From contig NC_090703.1 in the NCBI RefSeq assembly GCF_040954835.1, positions 10,039,001 to 10,103,000 of the forward strand: 64,000 nt of DNA, read 5' to 3'. This document shows, piece after piece, positions 1 to 12,260 of this stretch; the first letter of the stretch is position 1, and the number at the start of each line of letters is the position of its first letter. Source of the stretch: Lepisosteus oculatus (taxonomy: Eukaryota; Chordata; Actinopteri; Semionotiformes; Lepisosteidae). A program made the position numbers and the translations under genes. The notes under the pieces are model-generated. The model made no database searches. It was not told the DNA's origin and was given only the letters and a program-made list of their open reading frames with translations.

Positions 1-54
1 CACCCTGGCCCGGATGCCGGTCCCTCTCCGGACACACACACACACACAGGGGAT

Positions 55-218
55 ATTCCCGTTAGCCTGGGCAGCGTGTCTTTGGACTGTAGGAGGAAAA
101 CAGAGCAGTGAGAGGAAATCCACCCAGGCACGGGGAAACGTACTGTACAAACGCCATACGCCTGGAATCGAACCAGGAACCCAAGGCAGCTATGCCACTG
201 TGCCACTCCGGCACCTTA
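55..218 (-). repeat. tRNA-derived SINE, minus strand
   Basis: Read on the minus strand, this begins with a tRNA-like head. An RNA polymerase III A-box match (TGGCACAGTGG, positions 195-205) is followed about 20 bases later by a B-box match (GGTTCGATTCC, positions 164-174). After the head comes the body typical of a common fish repeat, including the phrase CCTACAGTCCAAAGACACG. Both promoter boxes fit the general tRNA consensus closely. The same family recurs at 7.0 kb and inside both 1-kb direct repeats at 50.8 and 56.6 kb. The ends are approximate. It is not a functional tRNA gene, because there is no cloverleaf beyond the head. Confidence 0.75.
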
Positions 219-2329
219 CGAGCGATTTTTACTTCTGCTGTTATCATCGTCGTTGTTAACGGTATGGTACGGTGCCACTGTAACACACTTTTATTTTTAA
301 GAAAGAAACTACTTGGGCTGCAGTGAGCGTTGAGGATGATCTCTCTCACACGAAATCCAGGCTGTAATGACAGTGGCGTGGACAGCGCCAGTGCATGGGA
401 AAGTAGCGTCTGAAAGGTAAGGCGACATGAGCCACCCTCTCAGGAAGCATTTTCGCCACCGCCCCCCTCCCTCTCGCTCTCCCTCTGTCACCCCATTTAA
501 AAAACTAATGGCAGGGCTTTTTAAAATCCACTAACTGCGCATTAAACAAGAATCACCACAACTAATGGGATCCACTCCATACAATATGGAACATTAATAT
601 AAATGTTAATGAGCGGAGGGACCAGCCAGCCAGCGGTGGAGAGCGCTCTGTGCCCGTCCCCTCCTCACACATGCCCACTCTCCTCAGGCAGTGCCCTCTG
701 CTCTCCATACCTGTTTCCCTGCCCGGTGCGCTCAATGCAGGGACCCCCTGTCCAGGGCAGTCATACCAACCCAGGCAAGGTTGCAAAGCAGTCACCCTCT
801 TTGGCTAGTGGGCTACACTTTTCTCTTTTCTTTTGGTATCGCCATGCATCTTCCTGTTTCCCAAACACCCTTAAATCCGGACTTGCCAGTTCATGATCAC
901 CTTGGCTTCCTTCTTTTCTCCCCGGACAGGCATTGCCACAGACACAGTGCCTTGCCGGAGATTTCTCATCCGCTCAAGGAGCAAAAACACTGCAGTCTCA
1001 CAGGCATCCAGCACATCCAAAGGGGGGCACTGTTGCGAGGTTAGCCAAGGACACCCTAGCAGAGTCAAAGACACCCGATCCCAGCTGTGTGCAGGGGCTT
1101 GGAGAATCCCGCTCACGGCCCTCCTGATGGTATTACCCAGACTCGAGCTGGCGGGCAGGCCCGCAGGGCTCAGCCTGCATGCTGAAATGTACAAATCCCA
1201 CCACTCTGGAGCCCCAGGCTGAAACATTCTTGCAGTGGGTGGTGTTCATTGTGCAGGGCAAAGAGCTGCTGTGTGTCCAATGAAAAATATGCCCTGTGCA
1301 CGTGTCCGGAAAATCCAGAACTGGGCAACCAATTTCCAGTTTTCCTCCACCTTTGTGGTGGAGCTGATGTCTGCCCACTGCAGGGTTTTAGAACAGTCCT
1401 GGCCAGTATTCTTGGAAGAGGTACCTACAGTAATTGTGCTGCACTTTTAAAGGGTGCTGTGTTTCCTGCCATGCACGCTGCTAAACTGGAGACTAGTGAT
1501 GGTTGAAATATTCTACATTGGCTCCCCTTGGACAAAGTCTTCCACCCAAGAAGAACTATCTGGAAACAGCGGAAAAGGAGCTGTGTGGGAAAGGGGTGTC
1601 AGGTGCAGTTCAAGGCAGGCCACAGGGGAGCAGCCGAGGGGAGACTGGGGTGATATGGGGGTTCGCAGGAGTAGGGGAGAGGAGGGGTGACATTGTGTGT
1701 GTGTTTGAGATGATGGGGGTGAGGGGCTGGAGAGGGCCCCTTCCCCCAGGGCAGAGGGGATGGCTGGGGGGGGCAGGGGGGTGCAGGTCGGCTGTTCAAA
1801 GGCAGGCCTGTGCATTGTTGGGCAGTAAGGGATTAGCACTCGCCAGGCTGCAGAATTTGCCTTCTAATTAAAAAGGATAAAGAACTAGGAAAATAGCGTG
1901 AGGCACAGGAGGGAGAGGGGAAAAAAGAAAGGGAGAAAAAAAGGGAGGAAAAAAAACAGTTTGCAGTGTCACTTCTCCGGGTCGATCACAAGACCTGGGC
2001 TCGCTGGCTGACTGCATTTCTGCTCCCTCTCCTTCTCTTCCTGCCCCACTCTTCCACTCTTGCTTTCTCCCGGTGTGTTACCTCATCTGGACATCTGGAA
2101 ATAAAGTGCCAGGAAAATGCACCCGAACAGCAAAGAGCTCACTCATGTCCACACAGAAACGCCGCTGACCCATTGTGGGGGATTGGAGACGTTCTATAGG
2201 AATCAAAAGTGTAGCATCTTATTTACCTGCTGCAGCTTTGCCCTTTGTGTTGTCCAATTAGCACAAACAATACCTTATTGCGTAGATTAACGCCCAGGTG
2301 CCATAATACTGTCAGCATTAAGAGATGAC
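219..2329. other. Non-coding stretch, no gene seen
   Basis: I see no supported gene here. The short open frames overlap on both strands and show no recognisable domain. Notable composition includes a nearly pure purine tract at about 1905-1960 and G-rich, CA/TG-rich sequence at 1600-1790. No clear interspersed repeat was recognised. Confidence 0.6.
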
Positions 2330-2624
2330 ATGTGGCCCAGCAGTCAGAGCTGAGATCATGAGAGAGGGAGGCAGTGTGGAACAGGGGTCAGAGCTGAGAG
2401 AATGAGAGAGGGAGGCAGTGTGGCCCAGCAGTCAGAGCTGAGAGAATGAGAGAGGGAGGCAGTGTGGCCCAGCAGTCAGAGCTGAGAGAATGAGAGAGGG
2501 AGGCAGTGTGGCCCAGCAGTCAGAGCTGAGAGAATGAGAGAGGGAGGCAGTGTGGCCCAGCAGTCAGAGCTGAGAGAATGAGAGAGGGAGGCAGTGTGGA
2601 ACAGTGGTCAGAGCTGAGAGAATG
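2330..2624. repeat. 44-bp minisatellite, left block
   Basis: About 6.5 tandem copies of a 44-base unit lie head to tail; the GCAGTG phrase recurs at 2415, 2459 and 2503. Copies differ mainly in a short variable segment (GGCCCAGCAG versus GGAACAGTGG). The GGCCCAGCAG version contains TGGCCCAGCAG, which fits the RNA polymerase III A-box consensus. The array resumes in the same orientation at 3406, after a LINE fragment. Confidence 0.9.
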
Positions 2625-3409
2625 ATCCTGAGATGGTCCTGAGGCTCACCGACCTGAGCCACACCAACACTAACCAGCCTCAGGACAGCACTGCTAGAGC
2701 ACCACAACCCAGACTCAACCACATCACAGCACAGATCAAACAGCAATATCTCACACACTGGGACACACACACACAAACACAACATAAACTGGAATGCTAC
2801 AGAACCTTAAACAGACAATACACACTAGCTGAATATTTGACCAAAATAAAAAATAACAAACAGAAACAGACCCTGACGAAGTACAGGCTCAGTGACCACA
2901 ACCTGGCCATAGAAACTGGGCGACACAGGCAGACCTGGCTGCCCAGAGAGGACAGGCTGTGCTCCCACTGCCAGCAGGGAGAAATAGAGACAGAGGTGCA
3001 CTTCCTACTGCACTGTGACAGATACTCTGGGATTAGAGAAACATTCTTCCCGAAATTCAGAAATCTAATCCCAGAGTTCCCACACCTGCCAAAACCACAA
3101 CAGGTCCCAATCCTACTGGGAGAGGGAGGAGGGAACTCAGTTGATCTGGCAGCCCAGTATGTGATCTCCTGTCACAGCCTGAGGAACAGTGAGTCCGTCT
3201 CCCAATAATGCTCCAGCCGCCTACAGTATATGTCGATATTATATAATATGTCTTTGTTGTAAATGTCTGTAACATGTCTGTAGATTTTATTTTACTTCTA
3301 TTTTTTGTTTTGTTCTATGTTAATTTTATTATTTTTATTTGCTTTGGCAACACTGATTGTACCCATCGGTCATGCTAATAAAGCACCTTGAATTGAATTG
3401 AATTGAATG
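2625..3409 (+). mobile_element. 5'-truncated LINE (non-LTR retrotransposon) 3' end
   Basis: An open frame at 2633-3208 (about 191 codons, stop TAA at 3206-3208) encodes what looks like the extreme C-terminus of a non-LTR retrotransposon ORF2 protein. It has a CCHC-type cluster with Cys110, Cys113, His123 and Cys128 (C-x2-C-x9-H-x4-C), which is common downstream of the reverse transcriptase in these elements. Neither reverse transcriptase nor endonuclease is present, so this is a dead 5'-truncated copy. Downstream are a short AT-rich 3' UTR, AATAAA at 3377-3382 and a (TTGAA)n tail at 3388-3408. The copy sits inside the 44-bp array, and a short AATGA repeat flanks both sides (2621-2625 and 3406-3410), consistent with a target-site duplication. 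The first methionine of the frame is incidental. I cannot assign the LINE clade by eye. Confidence 0.8.
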
Positions 3410-3570
3410 AGAGAGGGAGGCAGTGTGGAACAGTGGTCAGAGCTGAGAGAATGAGAGAGGGAGGCAGTGTGGAACAGTGGTCAGAGCTGAGACCATGAGA
3501 GAGGGAGGCAGTGTGGGTCAGGGGTCGGAGCTGAGAGAATGAGGCAGAAGGAGAGGCAGTATAGACTACT
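3406..3570. repeat. 44-bp minisatellite, right block
   Basis: About 3.5 further copies of the unit seen at 2330-2624 follow, in the same orientation and phase. The last copy is degenerate (GGAGAGGCAGTATAGACTAC). Together the two blocks look like one array split by the LINE insertion. Confidence 0.85.
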
Positions 3571-6500
3571 GGTCACATTGCAGAGACTGGGACAGCTGTT
3601 AATTGCACCTCATGCTTTTTTCCCATTTAATCTCCCCCTCCTCCTCCCCCCCCCCCCCCCAATTTCTAGCACATCATTGTTTTGTTACCCTCAGTCAGCA
3701 GGAGGTTGGCCTCTAACTGTGAGCCCCACAGGCCAGTGCTGGGTCTCAGTGGACACAGCAGCCTCAATTTCTCCAGAGCTGTGGGAGGTTAACGACTTGT
3801 CAGCAAGGACAACGGCCCTCCCCCTTCCACTGCCACTCCCAGCAGCCCCGCGAATAGGCCCAGCCAGGGCCTAGAGGAACCCTGCAGTCAGAGAGCTCTC
3901 AACTGGAGGCACATCCTTGAGCTATTCACAGGAAACCAAACGGGTTTCCAACTTCATTTTCTGCTGCTGCCTACTTGACTCCTAACCTCTGTCTCTTTCA
4001 TTCAGTGCGTTCCAGGACCGCCTTGGAAATGAGGCTGTAGCCTCAGTGGTGTAATCTATTGTCGACAACAGGGATGGAAGACTGGAATTCATGCCTCTTC
4101 TGTTAAAATCCTGGGAGAAGTGGTTCAGGAGCAACAGGGGAGTGTATCCCAGTGGCCTGGCCAGATTGATTGCGGTAAGTGTCAGCAACTCGTGCGCTAT
4201 CCGCACTCCCATGACTCGATGCCTTACTGGGTCTGCCCTGGCCTGCCCCCACCTCCTCCTCTGCCCTTTCCTCCCCATCAGCCTCACTCCCCAGAACTGC
4301 CCAATAGAAAATGCATCTTCTCTGGCACAGAGGCCTGTTTAAAGGGGAAGCCAAGCCCACACCTCCTCACTGGCCAGCGTCAGTACCCTCTCTCCTCATT
4401 GTGGCGCCTTTCCAAGGAGCCAAATTAATTTGTGCCCAGGCCACCGCATAAGCAGATTGGAGCATGTCGCTGTTTGATGAGAAAACGAGGCAGAGACGTG
4501 GAAGGGTAATCCTCTGCCACGTCTGTGTGTCCATATCTACCCCACATAACCCTGAACACGCACAGACCTCTGGGAAAGGACACATCTCCTACAGACTCCA
4601 CTAGAGGACCTTCTCTCTAGAACCGACAAAGCGACCTTCAAGCTGCACTGTATATATCACCATTGGAAAACATATTTTCAAAGGACATACTTCCTGTTTT
4701 TTTTTTTTTCTATGAAAGATATTTGTCCAGACAAACCCAACCCTGGGCTTGTTAGTCTGATCAACCCCTTTTCCTTGATACAGGCGTAAAAGTAATTGAC
4801 TGTCAGTTGTATGTGCATTCAACTTTTCATTTAGGCCCAGAGTTTTCCATATTCAGTTTTTTGGCCATCCAGTAGCCCATAACAGAAGAGAATCTATAGT
4901 TTGTGAACACATTTTTTGAATGTCCCCCCTATCCGCAACCAATAAATAAAGATTAAGGACATCTACAGCATAACATTCCTTTGGTATTCTGATGAATGAA
5001 TGGCAATGCGGAAGACTATTTAATGCAATTTGACACGCAATTGAAGTTCAGATTGAGAAGAAACAGAGACAGTTTATGCCTAATTACCGTTACTAAATAA
5101 TAAAACAACTTCCCTAATAATTATAGTATGTTCCCATTTTACTAGTGGTGCTCACAATTAACCTCTTTCAATTGACAATTTGCACTACCAGTAAATCCTG
5201 TTATCAGCAAATATGCCACATGGCAGAAAACTACCCCAAATACTGTCAAGGATATCTGTAGCTTGTTTACAGTAAAGAACAACAAAACACTGCCAAGGCC
5301 AATATCCAATCACATAAAAGCGAGTTTGCCCGTGAAATCTGCCTAGCGATACAAAGAGCTGGGGACAAACGTCAGGCAGTCTCCAGAAGACACAGCTAGA
5401 AAGTAGCATGCTGCTTCGCATTCCAGGCTATTGCAGTAATTTCGCATGTCTGCTGATTTCTATGCTTTATTATCTTCTGTTTAATAAATCCATATAAACT
5501 TAAAAAAATTTAAATTCTGATCCACTTTCTGACAGGTGCGAGAACTTCATTTCGATTTCTTTATAATTATTTATGCTGTTGGTGGCTAAAACATCTAACA
5601 AAAAAACAACATTTCACCATTTTTTAACTGTATAATCTGTTGTTTTTTAAATAAAAAAAACCGTATTAAAACTAAATTATTTGCTAGAAAAAAGCTTGCC
5701 AGCTTCTGGCTCCAGGCCTGTTTCACTTCTGAAAAAAATAACCTAATAATCTATAATCTAAACCTCAGCTGTCTGCCACACTTGCTTTCCAGTCACGAGA
5801 AAAGCAATAAAGAAAGAAACACGCAGGTAGAAAGGGGTATACAGAGACAATGTGTGGGAATTGTGGGAGCTCACAGAGCACTGACTGGAGGCTGTGCTCC
5901 AGTGATTAGTCAATGTGGACAGGGCCCAGCTCGTGGGGAGACAGAGCGTAGGCCTGGCAAAGCCTGGAGCTCTCCTGCTCTGTAGTGGCAAGCTGTGCAG
6001 AGCTTTTTCTGGGACAGTGAGGATTGGAGGTGACCAGTTCCATCTGGGCCCTCAAGTTTAGGAAGGGAGGGAGGGGCAGAGATCCCGGGAGGCCTGTTAT
6101 TGTCCTCGACTCCACACTCTGCTGGCACACAGCCCACTCACATTGTGTTGACTCAAACGGGCCTGCTGCTGTTGCCATGGAGACATGTACACTACCAAAT
6201 CCCCTGGAGGCTGGTGAGGCCTGGCTCAGGCGGGAGTGATGTAGCCCTGACGAGCACCAACACTGGCAGGTCATCTTTTTAAGCAAGTGTACAACGTGGA
6301 CACGAGATACTGATCGCTCGTGCTACTACATCTTTTCCACAGAGTCGGAGCACTCTCCGCCCAAGACCCTCTTTTGCTTCAGGAAAAAAAAGAAAAAATG
6401 TTTTCTTATAAAGGGCTCCATCTTTGCCTCTGTCATTTATTGGAGGCAAATATAGTTCTGAGAAGACGTGAGTGATATTGACACTTGCTACAGTCGCAGC

Positions 6501-7032
6501 ATGACAGCTTTTCCCAAGCAGTCACTCACATTGACCACTGTCCTTAAGCGAAGATCTGCCCTGCTGATTCCATGGAGAGCTGAGGCAGCTCTACAGTGCT
6601 TCCTAGTGTCCATTGGAGGCTGTGCTGATGAAGCCAGACTCAGATGTGAGGGAAACTGGATGAGTGCCCAGCACAGAAAGTGCCTGCCTGCTCAGACACT
6701 GTGACACACCACCTCCTCCCCTGCGCTGAACTCATCTGCAGTGCTTTCAGAGGACAGGAGCTCATTAAAGAGAGCCTTCTCTGACTGGGGTTCCCCCTTG
6801 CTCACTGTCTGATTCCCCTGGGCCTCTCTGCACTTCTCCTCTCTCCGCGGAGACCATGTCACGTCACCTGGGACACTTTTCATTTCAAAAAGAGTTCAAG
6901 ATGACTTAAGCACTCCCATCAGATTAGCTCGCCGTACAATTTGCTTCGTCTTGCTTTCCGATCTGTAGGAAGTTACTCTGTGTATTTTATGTATCATGTC
7001 AAGATGAACACCTAACTCACCTGAAATAAATG
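3571..7032. other. Non-coding stretch, no gene seen
   Basis: No supported gene. A poly-C run lies near 3647-3660. Sequence from about 4800 to 5760 is AT-rich with few CpGs. Short open frames on both strands lack domains and consistent codon bias. Confidence 0.55.
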
Positions 7033-7215
7033 TGGGCAGCACAGAGGAGCGATGGGTGAAGCTACTGCTTAACAGCTGCAGCACCTTCTGTGTGGAGCCT
7101 GCATGTTCTCTATGTGTTTATGTGGATTGTCCCCTGGTGTTCTGTTTTTTTTCACCCATCTCCCTGAGACATGCAGGTTGCCTGGCTATCTGTGCTAAAT
7201 TGCCCGTTCCTTGAG
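7033..7215 (+). repeat. Degenerate SINE copy
   Basis: This is an old copy of the SINE family seen at 55-218 and at 50.8 kb. Recognisable landmarks are GTGTGGAGCCTGCATGTTCT at about 7090, CTGAGACATGCAGGTTG at about 7164, and CTAAATTGCCCG at about 7195. The tRNA-like head is badly decayed, so the A and B boxes can no longer be read with confidence. The boundaries are approximate. Confidence 0.6.
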
Positions 7216-10200
7216 GAGCAGGAGTCCAGCCCCTTCCTCATTAACCCACAACGCCAACGCCAGCCCCAGTGCAGCTCAGGTAAAGTTCAGCTAACAAACG
7301 CCAAAAACCATTTGTACCACTAACATCATCTCCACACAACCAGGTTGCTACAGATTGCCGTAGTTGACTCGGCATGTGGGTATTTCTGCAGTATTTCTCT
7401 CAAATTTAAATCAGTTGTTAGATTTTTACTGTAGGTGTTTGGTTTTCTGTAATGAGTTGCTTATAGTGATAAGACTCCCAGACTAGCTTACCCTTCAGGG
7501 CTTAACACATGCCCAAGGTCTGGTGTAGGGCCTGGTATACAGATTACCATGGTAAATCTGCTTGGCCTTTTGACAGTTTACCATGTGATTCCCATGCCCA
7601 CCTCCATGCTATTCCAATTCCCTAACAGGCTTTGCCCAGTGTTCACCCCAGTGGTGCCCTTCTCTCCGCGCACTGCCAGCACGCAGGACTGGGCGCTGGG
7701 CACAGCAATCACTCAGCTGCCCACCGAAGTCATACATCTGCTCAGGGGAACCTTGGTTCCAGAGATGGAGGCAGAGAAGAGCCCATCAGGGGGCGGGGAG
7801 AGGGGGGGTGTGCCAAGACAAGAGAAATAAAGCCCTCTCCCTGAATTCGTTTCACAATCTTTCAAGCAAGGCGGCTGCTGGGGACTGGGGGCTGAACTCG
7901 GACGTTCGACAGAGTTCAGGCACTTTGACCACCAAAGGTTGCTGAACGTTAATCAAGATCCTTCACGTGGTTTTCTTTGACAGGGATATCAGTGCGTGGT
8001 ACAGCTACCATGCACTTATCGTGCTACCTTAGGGTGCTAGGATGCTGGGTTCCGTCGGTGTAGGCGATGGGGCATTTGAGGGAAGCAGATTGCGAGTGTC
8101 TCTTCCTGATCAGGTTGACTTCAAACCATCAGCAGATGTCAGAGGGCTCACACTGTGTAGGATGGAACTGTTACAGTGATGTCAGCTGCCCAGGGCTCAC
8201 AATAGCACTGGAGTCTCCCGTGCTGATTGGCTGGCCGTTAGCTGTGTGGCATATTTCAGTGCTGCTGGTGTGAGCTCAGAGTCCACAAGATGCTTCTGAG
8301 AGATGGCAAACAGATCCAGGCCAGGGATGAGCCTGTGATCAAGCCCTCTGGAATCCTAAAAAAAAGGCCTGCACATGAGGAAAAGAAAGACTAAACACAC
8401 TCAGCACTCCCCCCAGTACTTCCAGTACAGCTTCATCCGCCCCATCACAAGGCCGAACCTTGACTTTTTATAGGCCTGCAGTGATCTCTCGCTGCCCCAC
8501 ACAGCCCAACGGGAATGAAAAGAGAATTGGATTGCATCACAGTCACATGCTGTTTGCGAACTCAGCGGGCCAGGAGAGACTCAGGATGTCCAACCAATTT
8601 CAAGCCTAACCTCACACTAATGCCCACCTGGGTGCTGTCCACACAATGGAGGTCACAGGGCCACTCACTGCAGTGATCGCAACCTAGCGGCCAACTCTGA
8701 GAGGGCAGCGAACCCTTGCTTGGGAAAGGGAGGCTCCTGAACATGCAGCTTCGCTAGCAGGTAGCACTGGAGCGATAGGCGATCTGACAGATTGTGTTTT
8801 AATTGGCCACCTCTTCTACTTTTCCCCTCTCTCTCCCTCCCTCCCTCCCTGCTCTCTCCATCGCCCTTCACATGGCATTTCCCTGGCAGTCCCGCAAATT
8901 CCAGCTCCTCCCAGTCTCCACATTCCCCCAGCCAGCCTCCCTGCCTGGGCAGAGAGCGCGGGCCCGTCCCCCCGCCAGCCCCAGTCTGCGGCTCCAGCCG
9001 GCACGGCATTCCAGCGCTCCCCGCTCTGTCCCCACGGCAACCAGGGGAGAGGGGCGAGAGGTGTGTGGAGGAGGGGAGGGGGGCGATGGCACAGGCCGGG
9101 CCGCAGGCAGGGGGACGTGGGAAGAGCTGCACGAGGGGGCGGGAAACGAGGGCCGAAGGCTGGTTGCCCGGCCTGAGCTTCACTTTGCGAGCGCCTAGAG
9201 AGGGGCCACCTCGATCACAGCCGCCACCTACCCGAGAGCCCACCGTGCGCCTGGACGAGGAGGAAGGGGTGAAACCACACATCTCCGGACTTATTTTACC
9301 AGGCTTGAGGGCCTACGTTTCGACATGACAGGTTTCGACATGCTGAGACTCACCTTTGTGGCAGGAGACAAACAACAGCTCTTGCGCAGCCTGTAGGGAC
9401 GTGTCAACACGTATCCTGAACAAACAGTGTGGCACTTTGCTAGATGTATTGTCTTATAAGGGGGTGTGTTTTTTAAAGACTCTGTCCCTCCGAGTCAATT
9501 TCACCCGGACAGCGACAATCATTTGGCACTTTGCTGTTCACTGGGGGGGGGGCACATTAGGCACACATATAACTGCTACAGGGGGTCGACAATAGGCCTG
9601 TTTCATGCACACAGAAAAAGATTTGCAGACCCTAAAAATAATCTTGAAAACGCAGAATGAAGTGTGGCTGTCAGCTCCTTCCAAAGGCACTCAATGGCAG
9701 AGATTAACAAAAGACTTTCACTCCTCTGCGTCTCTGATGTCATTCTGAACGGCACAGAAACCCCCATTCACAGAAATGAAGAAACAGAAAGACGGAGCAG
9801 CTCCTTACGTGGCTGGGAAACGCGACAGGAGCGAGAATATAGGTGGAAATCTTGGAATACGGGTATTCATCGGTGTAATAGGGTTAAACATCAAGAAAAA
9901 GAAGAGTTTCAGATTTAAAATAAACCGAATTCTAAAATGACCAGCTCTCCAAAGTTGGGACAGATTTAAACCGAATGCGAATCTCTGCACCTAAAGTCCC
10001 CCCTCGCCCCCGGCTGTCTATACCTAATAACCTTTGCTCGACTGCGCCCCAGTCCTGATTTAACGCTCGTATAAAGATCATATGAAACTTGGCTTGAAGT
10101 CAGGCCGCGGGACCCAATAAATAGAGAGATGGAGAGATCGACATACCAGAAGAATGGGTTGATGTCTCTCTTTGTGTTTAATTTTGTGTTCCTCGCTGTT

Positions 10201-12029
10201 CGAGCTCCAGTTGCTGGTGTTGACAGCTCCAGTAACACCAGGAGTTGGCCGCCCCCTCCTCCCGCGCAGCCCATGTTTACTCTCCTAATTGGCGGGGAGG
10301 GGCCGTTTGACGGACGGGTCTTTGGGGATTCCCAGCCGCGCTATCTCGCCGGCCCGGGGCTGGGAACGATACACATACGGCCGCTGTCTCCGAATGCGGC
10401 TTGAACATCCAGTTGGCACAGGGCGCCTCTGACTGGCAAAACGTTGCGCAAGGAAAAAAAAAAACCCTCAGCAAAATTAAAGAATTGAGAGGGATTGGCA
10501 ATGTCACCTCTGACTGGGGCTATCTTTGAAATGTCGAAGCAGGGAACCGTGGGTATCGCCAAGATGTCACTCACTGCAGAGCAGCGTTTGGACCGGGCGC
10601 AAACACACACACTCACGTATCCTCACACGGTCGGGCTGTGCATCTTAAAAATTCCGCTACCCTTGCATCAGACAGGGAAGCTTTGCAGTTCTGTCGACTG
10701 TTAGTCCAAAGATTCCTACCAAAATGCGAAATCTGTCCTACGTTTTTCTTTCCCTGTCTACGGAACGTGGGCCAGTAACAGCAGTCACAATTCCGAAAAC
10801 ATCAAGGCAAAAACAACTGTGAGCATGAGGGCTGATTCCTTGATTCTTCCAGATTATTTTAAGGCGCTCAGTACACCCTTTGGTGAATCACTCAGCAGTC
10901 TCCTATCTCAAACTAGCTCGCATTAAATCGAACAGCCTGTGCGCACAGTTCCGTTGGAAATCTCTGTGCGTGAGGATGTAGTGGAGATGAAAGGGAAAAG
11001 CCCGAAAGTAGTATTCCACTCTGGGAGTCCTCTCTGCAAAGTCTCCCGACATATCACCTAGGCTTTAGGGGCAAGAGCTGCGACAAAACATTTAAGACCA
11101 GCTGATGAATAGTCAAGGCTGTACACGCGGTGCCCATTTCTAAAGTTATTACGGGGGGATTATATGCACAGCCGTAGTACAATGTAGCATTTCCAAAGGT
11201 GTTATGAATGCATCCCGCAATCCAATTCAAATCAGGCGTTACCTGAAAAGCCTTAACAAATCCTCCACAGTAAGTCCTCCCGACTTTGAACTCCTTCACA
11301 CAGACGGTCCATCTGCAGGGCAGGTTTATTCCGGCGAGGGAACACCTGACCTCAACGCGCACTCAGCCCTGACACAGAACGGTTCGCTGTGCCGTAAACA
11401 CGGGGCGATTGAGAAAGCGAAGAAAGGCTGACGACGGATGTGTGTCTTCTGAAACACGCTCAGAAAACTGATACTCTTGCCCGGGCTATTTTTCCCTCTC
11501 TCTTTCAGATCTCACATCTCTCACTTCGACATCTACCACTGGCGGTGAAAGGATTTCATTTTTTTTCTGTGATGCTTGCGGCCGTAACCTTCCCCGCCAA
11601 GATGATCTGCTTTCTTTGAAGCAAGAATTATTGCCTTTATTATGTCATGTGATGTCTGTTGACGCCCTTACACGTTTCCTGCAGGTTATGAGGAATTTGG
11701 GCAGCACACTGGCCATAGCAATAATGTACGTATGGCCTTCAGTTCCTCATGATGACCTTCCTTCTTCAAGAAAAGCAGGGCATGACGTTCTCTTTCTGTC
11801 TCCATTAAGTTAACTTTACAACCATCTCGGCCTTTTGTCATGAATCCGGCTTTACAGTGCCAGCCTGCCCTTGCCTGGACTCGGACTAATCATTGGTATT
11901 AGAATCTAGGAACCCCATCGCCCATCTGGGCTTGACCCCTGGGCATTTCCTCTGAAGACAACTCTGTCACCTCTCAACGTCTGTGTGCCCGCCCCCGTTC
12001 AGCAAGGTGGCATCGAGTTGAGGCAGCGT
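7216..12029. other. Non-coding stretch with a GC-rich segment
   Basis: No supported gene. From about 8790 to 9290 the sequence is GC- and CT-rich, which creates long but overlapping open frames on both strands (longest 8665-9282, minus strand) with low-complexity translations and no domain. CpG is comparatively well retained from about 9950 to 11620. That could mark a regulatory or unmethylated segment, but I can point to no specific element. Confidence 0.5.
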
Positions 12030-12260
12030 CAGATGCAATGAGTCCTGGTTGCACCAAGCTGCTCAACTTAATTGGAAAAAAAAAGGCAGAGTGAAAACCG
12101 GAGAGACAGGCTGGATTTGCATTTCAAGTAAATGATGGGCAAAGGTGCTGATTGCTCTGTGGCCCACAGGCGGTCTGATCAGGAGATTATGAACAAATGA
12201 ATAAAACCGCAAATGAAAGAATGCATCAAATCATTTGATTTATAATTGGGATTGTAAAAA
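12030..12260. promoter_or_regulatory. Candidate conserved enhancer with octamer site
   Basis: This stretch is dense in binding-site-like words: ATTTGCAT (a perfect POU octamer in reverse, 12115-12122), CTTAATTGG, GAATGCATCAAATCATTTG and ATAATTGGGATT near the right end. It has no repeats and no coding potential. The composition resembles vertebrate conserved non-coding elements near developmental genes. Conservation itself cannot be seen from one sequence. Inference only. Confidence 0.35.

Noticed and set aside
164-205. Functional tRNA gene
   Set aside because: A- and B-boxes are present, but the sequence cannot complete a tRNA cloverleaf and continues into a SINE body.
2330-3570. CRISPR-like array
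   Set aside because: Units are tandem without unique spacers, and the genome is plainly vertebrate.
8665-9282. 205-codon minus-strand open frame
   Set aside because: It lies in GC- and CT-rich DNA with equally long frames on the other strand. The translation is low complexity with no domain, and no splice or start context supports a gene.
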